A stretch of 37,135 nucleotides of DNA, from positions 12,338-49,472 of the forward strand of contig JAGWAJ010000006.1 in the NCBI GenBank assembly GCA_021296475.1, written 5' to 3'. Made by a program: the position numbers and the translations under genes. Source of the stretch: Acidobacteriota bacterium (lineage in GTDB: Bacteria > Acidobacteriota > Vicinamibacteria > Vicinamibacterales > UBA8438). The notes under the pieces were generated by a model, which saw only the letters and a list, made by a program, of their open reading frames with translations, was not told the DNA's origin and did not search any database. Of this stretch, positions 25,002 through 32,603 are shown in pieces (the stretch's first letter is position 1; each line of letters begins with the position of its first letter).

Positions 25002-25762
25002 GCGGCGTCCGCCCGGCCCCGGCCCGCCCGCGAGCCAAGCCAGCGCGGACGGGACGGGGCTGGGGACGATGATCCGGACCGGGCGTCGTAGCGGCGGGCG
25101 AGTCGCCGGGGCGACACGCCGCTGAAGTACAGGGCGAGGAGGGTCAGGTTGCGCAGGCTGCGGCGGACCCAGCCGTCGCGCTCCCAGCGCCGCGCCGACG
25201 TGCGGGCGGGAAGCGACGACAGGCGGAGCATCCCGTGCCGGCGGAGGCGCCGCACCAGGTCGATGTCCTCCATCAGCGGATAGGGCCGGTAGCCTCCCAG
25301 CGCCTCGAAGGCGTCGCGGCGCACGAACAGGCCCTGGTCGCCGTAGGGCAGGCCCAGCCACCGGGTCCGCCAGGCGACGCCCCGCTCGATCACTCGCGCC
25401 ACGCGGCGCGGCGAGTCGAGCGTGAAGCGGAACGCGCCGCCCACCGCGCCGTGCGACTCGGCCTGCCGCAGGGCGTCGAGCCACCGGTGGTCGAGCCGCG
25501 TGTCGGCGTGCAGGAACAGCAGCCAGCGGCCCGACGCGACCGCGGCGCCGGCGTTCATCTGCCGCCCCCGCCCCGGCGGGCTCGCGACCCAGCGCACGTC
25601 CGCGTGGCGCGCCTGCACGCCCGCGACCGCCCCGTCATCGGCGTCGCCGTTGGCCACGATGATCTCGACCGCGGCGTCGTCCGCCCGGCCCGCCAGCGAC
25701 GCCAGGAGCCCATCGAGTTGCACGGAATCCCGAAGCACCGGGATGACGATGGATACCTGCAC
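24998..25762 (-). CDS. GT2 glycosyltransferase, TIGR04283 type
   Basis: A 254-residue family 2 glycosyltransferase. Motifs: VSIVIPVLRDS at the N-terminus, SPPGRGRQMNAGAAVASG, LLFLHADTRLDHRWLDALR, LPYGDQGLFVRRDAFEALGG and YPLMEDIDLVRRLRR, then TSARRWERDGWVRR. This set matches the TIGR04283 family, often named arsenosugar biosynthesis glycosyltransferase because some members sit beside arsS; no arsS is present here, so that role is not supported. Start GTG25762 has GGAGA upstream. Its stop is coupled to the GT-C gene. A TACGAT hexamer (minus strand, 25819-25824) might be a promoter. Confidence 0.85.
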   Translation of the reverse strand: MQVSIVIPVLRDSVQLDGLLASLAGRADDAAVEIIVANGDADDGAVAGVQARHADVRWVASPPGRGRQMNAGAAVASGRWLLFLHADTRLDHRWLDALRQAESHGAVGGAFRFTLDSPRRVARVIERGVAWRTRWLGLPYGDQGLFVRRDAFEALGGYRPYPLMEDIDLVRRLRRHGMLRLSSLPARTSARRWERDGWVRRSLRNLTLLALYFSGVSPRRLARRYDARSGSSSPAPSRPRWLGSRAGRGRADAA

Positions 25763-26142
25763 GAGCTTCTCTCCGGCGCTCCCCGCTCTGGGCGCCTCGG
25801 GTCCGCCGTCCGCTCCGAATCGTAGCCCACCCTCCCTCGCGCGCCACGTATGCGACCATGGAGAGGAGGATCCGTTGGCGCACGCTGCCTGTCCTCATGC
25901 GGTCGCAAGAGCACCGCTGCCTCTCCTGGTGCTCGTCGTCAACCTCCTCGTGGGGAGCGCGGCGACCCTCGGCGCGGCGCGGCGGCCGACGGGCCGTGAC
26001 GCGGCGCCCGCTTGCCCTGCGGCCGGCCGCGGATGCCGCCCTACCGGTCCGGCGGGCACGGCACCCCTCCCGTTCCCCGGCGCGCGCGGCCGACCGGGTC
26101 CGCCCGGCCTGCCTGCACGCCCAACGCGGCGCGGCGCCCCTA
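25763..26142. other. Intergenic region without a recognisable gene
   Basis: About 380 bases between the GT2 start and the end of the alpha/beta hydrolase gene. Open frames here are Arg/Pro/Ala-rich as expected of random GC-rich DNA. One frame (about 25910-25975) has a short hydrophobic run, LPLLVLVVNLLVGSAATLGA, without a credible start or continuation; it may be a decayed membrane protein. No RNA gene or repeat is seen. Confidence 0.5.
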
Positions 26143-26862
26143 CTACTTCCCGGCGGCGTCGGGTTCACTCCTCCACCTCCTCCCAGTTCGCCGCGAGTCC
26201 GGCGCGGACAGTCCCAGGAAGCGCGCGGTCGCCTCCCAGAGAGCGTCGGGCTCCGCGGTGAGCCGATGGTCGTCGTCCAGCATGAGCAGCGTCACGTGCG
26301 GCCGCGCCGCGGCGAACCGGGTCACCATGTCGGGATCGACGACGTCGTCCCGCCGGCCCTGCAGCACCAGCGTCGGCGGCGTGCGCCGGACGGCGAACGA
26401 GTCGTAGCGCTGCGCGTCCCGGAACAGCTCGTAGTGCACGCGGCAGCGTTCGCCGGAGGCATGGTGCGTCATCTCCCACCACCCCTCGTCGCGCCAGCGG
26501 GCCATGCCCTCCGCGCCGAGCTCGCCGACCGGCCGCCGCCCGAAATCGAGCGCCGGCGCCAGCAGGACGAGCCGCTCGATCGGATGGGGGCCCGCCGCCG
26601 CCCCCTCCGCGACGTGCAGGGCCACGAACGCGCCGAGGCTCGATCCGATCAGGACGACCGGCCCCGGGGGCAGCGTGGCCACGGTGGCTGCCGCCTGCGC
26701 GATCATCCGGGATGTCGTGAGCGTCGCGAAGTCCGGCTGGTTGAGGTCCGGACAGTGCAGCATCAGGCCCTCCGCCGCCAGCCGCTCGCGGAACAGTCCG
26801 GCCTTCGAGGACGCCGGAGACGACGCGAACCCGTGAAGATAGAGGCAGTGGGGCGTGGCCAT
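26143..26862 (-). CDS. YqiA/YcfP-like alpha/beta-fold esterase
   Basis: A 239-residue alpha/beta hydrolase of the YqiA/UPF0227 type. It begins LYLHGFASSPASSKAG, the family's oxyanion-hole signature, and has the nucleophile elbow GSSLGA, an acid residue in LQGRRDDVVDP and the catalytic His in DDDHRL. Expected to be a cytosolic esterase of small acyl esters; the natural substrate is unknown. The start ATG26862 is only 26 nt from the ATG of the divergent hydrolase gene, leaving little room for two separate promoters. Confidence 0.82.
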   Translation of the reverse strand: MATPHCLYLHGFASSPASSKAGLFRERLAAEGLMLHCPDLNQPDFATLTTSRMIAQAAATVATLPPGPVVLIGSSLGAFVALHVAEGAAAGPHPIERLVLLAPALDFGRRPVGELGAEGMARWRDEGWWEMTHHASGERCRVHYELFRDAQRYDSFAVRRTPPTLVLQGRRDDVVDPDMVTRFAAARPHVTLLMLDDDHRLTAEPDALWEATARFLGLSAPDSRRTGRRWRSEPDAAGK

Positions 26863-26888
26863 CGGATGCAGGAGCGCGCCAGCCTACC

Positions 26889-27818
26889 ATGAGTCGCCGC
26901 ATCGAGACGCACGCCGTCCACGCCAACGGATTGACGTTCGAGGTGGATGCCTGCGGCGAGGGCGACCGCCTCGCGCTCTGCCTCCACGGATTCCCGGAGC
27001 TGGCGTTCTCGTGGCGCCACCAGCTTCCGCTGCTCGCGCGGCTCGGCTGGCGCGCCTGGGCGCCGAACCTCCGGGGCTACGGCCGCACGTCGCGGCCCAC
27101 CTCGGTGGCCGACTACGCGATGCCCCACCTGGTGGCGGACGTGGCCGGCCTGATCGACGCCTCCGGGGCTCGCCGCACGCTGCTGATCGGCCACGACTGG
27201 GGCGGCGCCATCGCTTGGCAGGCCGCCCGCGGGCTCCGGCGGCGCATCGAGCGGCTGATCGTTCTGAACATGCCGCATCCGGCCTGCTTCCTCGACGGGC
27301 TCTCCGGGTGGCGCCAGCGTCTCCGCTCGTGGTACATGGCCGCGTTTCACGTTCCGTGGCTGCCCGAGCGGATCCTCACCGCCGGCCACGGCTGGCTGGC
27401 CGCGGAGGCGATGGCGGCGACCGCGTCCGACCGCTCGCGCTTCCCGCCCGAGGTCCTCCGCGTCTACCGGGACGCGGCGTCGCGCCGCGGGGCGATGACG
27501 GCGATGCTCAACTACTACCGCGCTCTGCCGCTCGCGGGCCCGCCGCCCGACGCGGTCGCCGCGCTGCGGGAGCGGATCGAGATTCCGACGTTGATGATCT
27601 GGGGCGAGGAGGACTTCGCCCTCGGCCGGGAGCTGCTACGCGGCACCCGCGCATTCGCCCCCGACCTGGTGCTCCGGACGCTCCCCGGCATCTCCCACTG
27701 GGTGCAGCAGGAAGCACCGGAGACGGTGAACGCGCTGATCGCGGCCTGGCTGACCGGCCGACCGGTGCCGGTTCCGGGGCCGCAGGGCCGGCTCGCGGCA
27801 GAACACGGGGCTCGCTGA
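26889..27818 (+). CDS. Epoxide hydrolase-like alpha/beta hydrolase
   Basis: A 309-residue alpha/beta hydrolase close to soluble epoxide hydrolases. Visible motifs: LCLHGFPELAFSWRHQ (HGxP oxyanion motif), PNLRGYGRTSRP, GHDWGGAIAWQ with Asp as nucleophile (GHDWG), an acidic residue in WGEEDFALG, and the catalytic His in ISHWVQQEAP. These support hydrolysis through an Asp-ester, as in epoxide hydrolases or haloalkane dehalogenases. Substrate is unknown. It precedes DUF309, with which it shares direction but probably not a transcript. Confidence 0.85.
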   Translation: MSRRIETHAVHANGLTFEVDACGEGDRLALCLHGFPELAFSWRHQLPLLARLGWRAWAPNLRGYGRTSRPTSVADYAMPHLVADVAGLIDASGARRTLLIGHDWGGAIAWQAARGLRRRIERLIVLNMPHPACFLDGLSGWRQRLRSWYMAAFHVPWLPERILTAGHGWLAAEAMAATASDRSRFPPEVLRVYRDAASRRGAMTAMLNYYRALPLAGPPPDAVAALRERIEIPTLMIWGEEDFALGRELLRGTRAFAPDLVLRTLPGISHWVQQEAPETVNALIAAWLTGRPVPVPGPQGRLAAEHGAR

Positions 27819-27898
27819 CGAGCGCAGGGGTTCGCCGGTCCCTCCCGGTGGCGCCGCCCGACAGCAGCCAAGGGAGAGGGTGGCGGAGACACGACGGC

Positions 27899-27904
27899 TA
27901 TACT
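27899..27904 (+). promoter_or_regulatory. Putative -10 element TATACT of the DUF309 gene
   Basis: TATACT is 8 nt before ATG27913, with no Shine-Dalgarno between. Transcription would start at or near the ATG. Confidence 0.5.
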
Positions 27905-27912
27905 CGCGCCCC

Positions 27913-28305
27913 ATGTCGGACTGGTGCTCGGAACCACCTCCGGCGCTTCTGCTGCGCGGCGTGGAGCAGTTCAATCGGGGAGAGTTCTTCGAGCAGCACG
28001 AGACGCTGGAGGACCTCTGGCGCGCCGAGACCCGCGAAGTCCGCCGGCTCTACCAGGGCATCCTGCAGATCGGGGTCGCGGCCTACCAGATCGGGCGGCG
28101 CAACCACCACGGCGCGGTGTACATGCTCACGCGCGGGCCGGCCTACCTGCGGCCATTCGCGCCGCGCTGCCAGTCGGTCGACGTCGCCGACCTGCTCCGG
28201 CAGGCGGAGCGCATGCGGGCAGAGGTCGAGCGGCTCGGGCCCGACCGCCTCGACCGCTTCGACTGGTCGCTCGCTCCCCGGGTCCGGCTGATCGAGCCGG
28301 TATGA
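27913..28305 (+). CDS. DUF309 protein
   Basis: A 130-residue helical protein. It contains the DUF309 signature: FNRGEFFEQHETLEDLWR, then RRLYQGILQIGVAAYQIGRR, NNHHGA-type residues (RNHHGAVYMLTRGPAYLRPF). The conserved E-x2-E-x-H-E-x-x-E/D-x-x-W residues are intact, suggesting a helical bundle that may bind a ligand or metal; no function is known for the family. ATG27913 was chosen because it is 8 nt after TATACT and gives the usual length. Confidence 0.85.
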   Translation: MSDWCSEPPPALLLRGVEQFNRGEFFEQHETLEDLWRAETREVRRLYQGILQIGVAAYQIGRRNHHGAVYMLTRGPAYLRPFAPRCQSVDVADLLRQAERMRAEVERLGPDRLDRFDWSLAPRVRLIEPV

Positions 28306-28388
28306 CGCCGCCCGCAACCTCGGCGTGCCGCCGGCCGCGGCCCGGCCCGACTCCGGCGCGGCCGACCGCGAAATCCGGGGGCGTGGTC

Positions 28389-28394
28389 TATACT
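28389..28394 (+). promoter_or_regulatory. Putative -10 element TATACT of the DUF2461 gene
   Basis: A second TATACT, 10 nt before GTG28405, without a Shine-Dalgarno. It has the same hexamer and similar spacing as the DUF309 gene just upstream. Confidence 0.48.
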
Positions 28395-28404
28395 CCGCCC
28401 CGTC

Positions 28405-29100
28405 GTGCCCGCCCCGAAGTTCTCCGCCGAGACGTTGACGTTCCTCCGCGAGCTCAAGCTGCACAACGACCGCGACTGGTTCCGCGAGCACCGCGAGACC
28501 TACGAGGCGCACGTGCGGGCGCCGATGCTCGCGGTCATCGAGAAGCTCGCGATCGACCTGCCGGCGTTCGCGCCCGACCTGGTGGCCTCGACCCGGACCT
28601 CGATGTACCGCATCCACCGCGACACCCGGTTCTCCGCCGACAAGTCGCCCTACAAGACCTGGGTCGCGGCCATCTTCCCCCTGCGGGGCGGCGGGCGCCA
28701 CGAGGGGGCGGGCCTGTACGTCCACGTCTCCGGGGATCACGTCATGATCGGGGGCGGCGTCTATGCCCCGACGCCGCAGCACCTGCAGCGGCTTCGCGAG
28801 CACATTGCCGCCGACCCCGGCCGCCTCGCGGCGATCCTCACCGCGCCGGCATTCCGCCGCAGCTTCGGCGAGCTGGGCGGCGAACAGCTCAAGCGCGTCC
28901 CGCGCGGCTTCGCCGCCGACCACCCGGGCGCCGACTACCTGCGCCACAAGCAGTTCCTGGCCGGGTGCAACCGCCCGCCGGAGTTCGCCACCGGCCCGCG
29001 CTTCTACAGCTCGCTCGTGCGCCTCTTCCGGCACCTCGGCCCGCTCATCGGGTTCCTCAACGAGCCGCTCGCCGGGAAGCGCTTCGAGCTCGGCCCGCTC
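28405..29100 (+). CDS. DUF2461 protein (no stop codon at the domain end)
   Basis: The first ~230 codons encode a complete DUF2461 domain: FSAETLTFLRELKLHNDRDW with FREHRETYEAHVRAPM, SMYRIHRDTRFSADKSPYKT (the conserved R-D-x-R-F-S-x-D-K-x-P-Y-K), GAGLYVHVSGDHVMIGGG and a C-terminal RHLGPLIGFLNEPLAGKRF. The family (TIGR02453) has unknown function. The end given is only the end of recognisable sequence: no stop follows, and the same frame stays open until 30792, passing the DUF983 gene out of frame and joining the MFS gene in frame. GTG28405 follows a TATACT element by 10 nt. See findings. Confidence 0.75.
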
Positions 29101-29119
29101 GTTCGGGTATTCTCGTGGA

Positions 29120-29491
29120 GTGCTGCGGGAAGCCGCCGACATCCTGTGGCGCGGGCTCCGGCTGCGGTGCCCCTGCTGCGGCTACGGCCGGCTGTTCCGG
29201 TCGGCGTTCCACATGCACACGCGTTGCTCCGCCTGCGGCGAGCGCTTCGAGCGGGAGCCGGGCCAGTGGTTCGGCGCCGTCTACATCAACCTCGGCTTGA
29301 CGCTCGCGGCCGTGGTCGTCGGCGCCTGGGTCACGGAGGCGTTCACCTCGCTGACGACGAGCGGCCGGGTGTTGGTCTGGACGCCGCTCGCCGCGCTGGG
29401 GCCGTTCCTCTTCCACCGCCTCTCCCAGGGGCTCTGGGTCGGCATCATCTTCCTCGGCGAAGGGCTGTACATCGCGTGGCCGCACCGGTAG
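29120..29491 (+). CDS. DUF983 small membrane protein with zinc-ribbon-like motif
   Basis: About 123 residues from GTG29120. The N-terminus has LRCPCCGYGRLFRSAF and MHTRCSACGERFEREPGQWF, two CxxC pairs that suggest a metal site, then GAVYINLGLTLAAVVVGAW and a second hydrophobic hairpin (TPLAALGPFLFHRLSQGLWV) with FLGEGLYIAWPHR at the end. This is the DUF983 pattern; its function is unknown. The start is tentative because the frame stays open upstream and only a weak GTGGA precedes the GTG. Its stop overlaps the probable MFS start. Confidence 0.72.
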   Translation: MLREAADILWRGLRLRCPCCGYGRLFRSAFHMHTRCSACGERFEREPGQWFGAVYINLGLTLAAVVVGAWVTEAFTSLTTSGRVLVWTPLAALGPFLFHRLSQGLWVGIIFLGEGLYIAWPHR

Positions 29492-30792
29492 GCGGCCGCG
29501 GCGCCTTGGCCGCGGGCGAGGCCGCCGGGGCGTCGCCCGCAGCCGGCGCGTCCCCCGGCGCCGACGAGGTCCGCGCGCCTACCGGCGTCATCGCCGGAGC
29601 CCTGTTCCGGATCGGCGAAGCGTTCACGTTCGCCCGCTACCGCAACCTCTGGACCGCCGCCTTCACCTCGGCCGTCGGCACGTGGATGCAGCGGTTCGCG
29701 CAGCAGTGGCTCGTCTTCGATCTCACCGGCTCGGCGTTCTACCTCGGCCTCGACATGTTTCTCGGGGCGCTGCCGCTGCTGCTCTTCACGCTGATCGGGG
29801 GCGTGGTCGCCGACCGCTACGACCGGCGCCATCTGCTGATGGGATCGCAGGCCCTCCAGATGGCGTGCGCCGTCACGCTGACCGCCCTCGTCGTGCTCGA
29901 CGCGGTGCAACTTCCGTGGATCCTCGCGCTCTCGTTCCTGACGGGGCTCGCGCAGGCATTCGGAGGACCCGCGTTCCAGTCGATAGTGCCGGCGCTCGTC
30001 CCCCGCCGGACGCTCCCGAACGCGATAGCGCTGAACTCCATCCAGCACAACCTGGCCCAGGCGGTCGGCCCGTTCCTGGGCGGCGTCGTCTTCACGACGC
30101 TCGGCCTCGCCGCCTGCTTCGGGATCAACAGCGTCTCGTTCCTCGTTGTCATCGTCGTGCTCACCCTGATGCAGGGGGTGGCGCGCCCGGCCACCGACGG
30201 CCGGCGGCCGCTGCTCGTCGAGCTCGGCGGCGGGCTGTCGTACGTGCGGTACGGGGAATCGCTGCTCGCGCTGACCGTGCTGGCGCTGGCGACCACCACG
30301 CTGGGGCTGCCGCTCCGGACGTTCCTGCCGGTCTTCGCGACCGACGCCGATCACCTGAGCCGGCTGATGACCGCGGTCGGGGTGGGCGCCGTCGGCGGGG
30401 CCTTGGTCGTCGCCTGGCTGGGGACCTTCCGCGGCATGGGCCGCACGCTGCTCCTGACGCTCGTCGCCTACGGCGCCCTCGTGGCGGCGTTCGCCCTGAT
30501 GCCGGTGACTGCGTTCAGCTACGTGCTCCTCTGCCTCGGCGGCGGAGCGCTCCTGATGGCCTTCTCGCTGACCGCATCGCTGGTGCAGCTCGCCGTCCCG
30601 GACGAGCTCCGCGGACGCGTGATGAGCATCTACCTGATGGCCTTCCGCGGCGGCATGCCCCTCGGCAGCCTGGCGGGCGGCTACGTCACGACCTTCGCGC
30701 CGGTGCCGACCGTCATCGCGGCGAACGGCTTCCTCCTGATGCTGGTCGCGGCCGTCTTCCTGCTGCGCCGGGGAGGGGTGCGGGATCTCTGA
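29476..30792 (+). CDS. MFS transporter (EntS/MFS_3-like)
   Basis: A 12-helix major facilitator protein of about 438 residues. Conserved features: YRNLWTAAFTSAVGTWMQR with FAQQWLVFDLTGSAF, the loop 2-3 motif GGVVADRYDRRHLL, AFGGPAFQSIVPALVP, NAIALNSIQHNLAQAVGPFL with GG, and a second-half PDELRGRVMSIYLMAFRGGMP. These are typical of the EntS/MFS_3 group of putative exporters; the substrate is unknown. GTG29476 overlaps the DUF983 stop by 16 nt; TTG29506 is an alternative. The frame is continuous with DUF2461 upstream. Confidence 0.82.
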   Translation: MAAPVGGRGALAAGEAAGASPAAGASPGADEVRAPTGVIAGALFRIGEAFTFARYRNLWTAAFTSAVGTWMQRFAQQWLVFDLTGSAFYLGLDMFLGALPLLLFTLIGGVVADRYDRRHLLMGSQALQMACAVTLTALVVLDAVQLPWILALSFLTGLAQAFGGPAFQSIVPALVPRRTLPNAIALNSIQHNLAQAVGPFLGGVVFTTLGLAACFGINSVSFLVVIVVLTLMQGVARPATDGRRPLLVELGGGLSYVRYGESLLALTVLALATTTLGLPLRTFLPVFATDADHLSRLMTAVGVGAVGGALVVAWLGTFRGMGRTLLLTLVAYGALVAAFALMPVTAFSYVLLCLGGGALLMAFSLTASLVQLAVPDELRGRVMSIYLMAFRGGMPLGSLAGGYVTTFAPVPTVIAANGFLLMLVAAVFLLRRGGVRDL

Positions 30793-30924
30793 CCCGCGCT
30801 CCAACACCTGACGACCGTCGGGTCTCGAACCTCGCCCGACCGCATCCGGCAGGCTCCCGCCGTTCGCGGGGACATCCACCCATCGCCATGTTTCGACGGC
30901 GGAATCCCCGGCACTCCGCACGTT

Positions 30925-30965
30925 ATGTCAAGATATCTACGATTATTTCAAAATATCATGATAAC
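30925..30965 (+). promoter_or_regulatory. AT-rich leader with two palindromes before the toxin-antitoxin pair
   Basis: In otherwise GC-rich DNA, 30921-30967 is clearly AT-rich. It holds AGATATCT (30931-30938) and TATCATGATA (30954-30963), both perfect palindromes whose centres are 24 bp apart, on the same face of the helix or nearly so. This is a plausible operator for autoregulation by the antitoxin-like protein encoded 40 nt downstream. No classical -35/-10 pair can be assigned with confidence. Confidence 0.45.
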
Positions 30966-31002
30966 TTGGCACTTGGTCACATCACGCCGCGCTTGGGGGA
31001 AC

Positions 31003-31482
31003 ATGACCGGGAAGCTGACCGTCGCCGACGAGGCCTGGATCGCCACGGCGCTGCTGCACAAGGAGTATCCCGATCGGAAGGACTTCACCAAGAAGGAGAT
31101 CGTCCAACGGGCCGCACGGATCGCCGACCCCGCACCCCTGCGTCCCGGCGTCGGGCATCACATCTCCTCCCACGCCGTCGCCCAGAAGCCGCCGCAGCCC
31201 GGCAAGCACTGCCTGCTGTTCGAAACCGCTCGCGGGCGGCGACGTCTCTTCCGGCCCGGCGATCCGCGCCATCCGGACCGTCGCGGAAGATGCCTCCCCG
31301 AGAGGGATCGGCTCCCGGTGGCGTATCGCTCCCTGATCGACTGGTATCACACGGTGTACGCGGCCAGGCCGGATGACGCGCCGCCGGACCCGATTCTGGG
31401 CCTGCGGGGGGTCGGCGGGGCGCTGTGGGCCGACGAAGGCGCCGACGCCTACGTCGCGCGGCTCCGCGAGGGCTGGTCGTGA
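31003..31482 (+). CDS. Antitoxin-like protein partnered with a PIN toxin
   Basis: A 159-residue protein from ATG31003, which has GGGGGA a few bases upstream; an earlier in-frame ATG at 30925 is less likely. It does not resemble the classic VapB folds (AbrB, RHH, Phd). The N-terminal half has a helix-turn-helix-like segment (DRKDFTKKEIVQRAARI), then HHISSHAVAQKPPQPGKHCL and RRRLFRPGDPRHPDR. The end, ILGLRGVGGALWADEGADAY with VARLREGW, is like the C-terminal segment seen in other partners of PIN toxins. Its stop overlaps the toxin start (GTGA). Inferred: a DNA-binding antitoxin. Confidence is in the pairing rather than in a named family. Confidence 0.65.
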   Translation: MTGKLTVADEAWIATALLHKEYPDRKDFTKKEIVQRAARIADPAPLRPGVGHHISSHAVAQKPPQPGKHCLLFETARGRRRLFRPGDPRHPDRRGRCLPERDRLPVAYRSLIDWYHTVYAARPDDAPPDPILGLRGVGGALWADEGADAYVARLREGWS

Positions 31483-31901
31483 GCAGGGTGTTCTGGGACA
31501 CGAACCTGTTCGTGTACCTGATGGAAGGCGAAGGTCTCCGCACCGAGTCCGTGGTAGCGCTTCGACGCCGGATGATCGAACGGGGCGACGAGCTGCTGAC
31601 GTCGTCGCTGACGCTGGGCGAGCTGCTCGTCAAGCCGGTCGAAACGGGCAACTACGAGCTGCGGAATCGCTACGTGCAGGCGATGGAAGACGGCGTCACG
31701 ATGCTGTCGTTCGATACGCAGGCCGCGCTTCGGTTCGCCGATATTCGCGGCGACCGGTCGATCCAGTCCCCCGACGCCATTCAACTGGCGTGCGCGGCGG
31801 CGGGCGGCACGGATCTCTTCATCACGAACGACGACCGGCTGAGCCGCAAGAACGTGCCCGGCATCGCGTTCATCCAGTCTCTGCAGCGGACCTTCCTCTG
31901 A
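31479..31901 (+). CDS. PIN-domain ribonuclease, VapC-type toxin
   Basis: A 140-residue PIN protein starting at GTG31479, overlapping the antitoxin-like stop. The four acidic positions of the nuclease site are visible: Asp in FWDTNLFVYLMEG, Glu in LTLGELLVKP, Asp in SPDAIQLACAA and Asp in FITNDDRLS. Predicted to be a Mg2+-dependent RNase; VapC toxins typically cut tRNA or rRNA. The target cannot be predicted. The overlap and order (antitoxin first) are typical of type II toxin-antitoxin operons. Confidence 0.85.
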   Translation: MSRVFWDTNLFVYLMEGEGLRTESVVALRRRMIERGDELLTSSLTLGELLVKPVETGNYELRNRYVQAMEDGVTMLSFDTQAALRFADIRGDRSIQSPDAIQLACAAAGGTDLFITNDDRLSRKNVPGIAFIQSLQRTFL

Positions 31902-32024
31902 CCCGTCACCGACGCCGGGGCGAACGGACCGGCGCTGCGCAACCGGAATGAGCCCACCGTGCTACGATGCGATTGGCTCGTCCGGCTGTGGAGGCGAGAC
32001 CCGGGCGGTAGCGGTTCGCGTGGC

Positions 32025-32270
32025 ATGACCAACGACACCAGGTGGATCATCGGGACCATCGTTCCGGCCATCCTGGTGGTCGCCGGGTTGCTGTCGGTGC
32101 AGATCGCGGGCGTGAATTCGCGGATCGACGACTTGAACGGTCGCCTGCAACGTCTCGAGACGGACGTGCGCAGCATGGACGACCGCCTCCGCGCCGTCGA
32201 GGTCGCCTTCGGCAAGGTCGACCAGCGACTCGAGACCCTCGAACGCGCCATCCTCCCCGCCGCCGAGTAG
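32025..32270 (+). CDS. Small membrane-anchored coiled-coil protein
   Basis: An 81-residue protein from ATG32025. One transmembrane helix near the start (WIIGTIVPAILVVAGLLSVQ) is followed by a heptad-rich coiled coil to the C-terminus (INSRIDDL-type repeats: VNSRIDDLNGRLQRLETDV, RSMDDRLRAVEVAFGKVDQR, LETLERAILP). The layout, a short cytosolic end, one helix and a coiled coil, resembles XhlA-like or small MCP-like scaffold proteins, but no family can be named. A TACGAT lies about 60 nt upstream. No obvious ribosome-binding site. Confidence 0.6.
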   Translation: MTNDTRWIIGTIVPAILVVAGLLSVQIAGVNSRIDDLNGRLQRLETDVRSMDDRLRAVEVAFGKVDQRLETLERAILPAAE

Positions 32271-32310
32271 CCGGCGCAGAGCAAGCGTCACGCCAACCCG
32301 TAGCGAGCGC

Positions 32311-32533
32311 TCACGGCGAGAACGGCGCCGAGAAACGGCGGCCCGCTCCGCAATCCCCCAGCGCCGCGGCGTGGGCCGCCGATGCGCGCTCGAAGTCCAC
32401 CGCCCAGCCGTACTGCTCGCCCTGACGCTCGTCGATCCCCCAGCGCTCCCACCGGCGTCTGGGCGCCGGCCGCCGCCGGCAGGTGCAGCGCGACGCTGAC
32501 TACGGCCCCCAACCACCGGAATGACCACATCAC
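32311..32533 (-). pseudogene. Frameshifted DUF4189-like secreted protein
   Basis: A GGAGG site at 32542-32546 precedes GTG32533/ATG32530. The frame begins with a clear signal peptide (MWSFRWLGAVVSVALHLPAA, then AGAQT). After about 28 codons the protein-like sequence moves by one base to the frame WGIDERQGEQYGWAVDFERA with SAAHAAALGDCGAG, which resembles DUF4189 (Gly-Tyr-Gly/Trp-Ala, Ala-rich helix, Ala-Leu-x-x-Cys). That frame stops at 32311, soon after the Cys, so the domain's end seems lost too. One extra base near 32435-32450 explains the break. It follows the selenoprotein on the same strand, 70 nt after its stop. A sequencing error is possible. Confidence 0.5.
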
Positions 32534-32603
32534 GGTGTTCACCTCCGTGCCCGCGCGCCGCCGGAGGGACTGCGCGCGGGCCGCAGGCACGGAACGGCGG
32601 GGA

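Noticed and set aside
25858-26261. Possible plus-strand gene in the gap before the YqiA-like gene
   Set aside because: It has Arg/Pro-rich composition, no ribosome-binding site, no domain, and runs antisense into a well-supported hydrolase.
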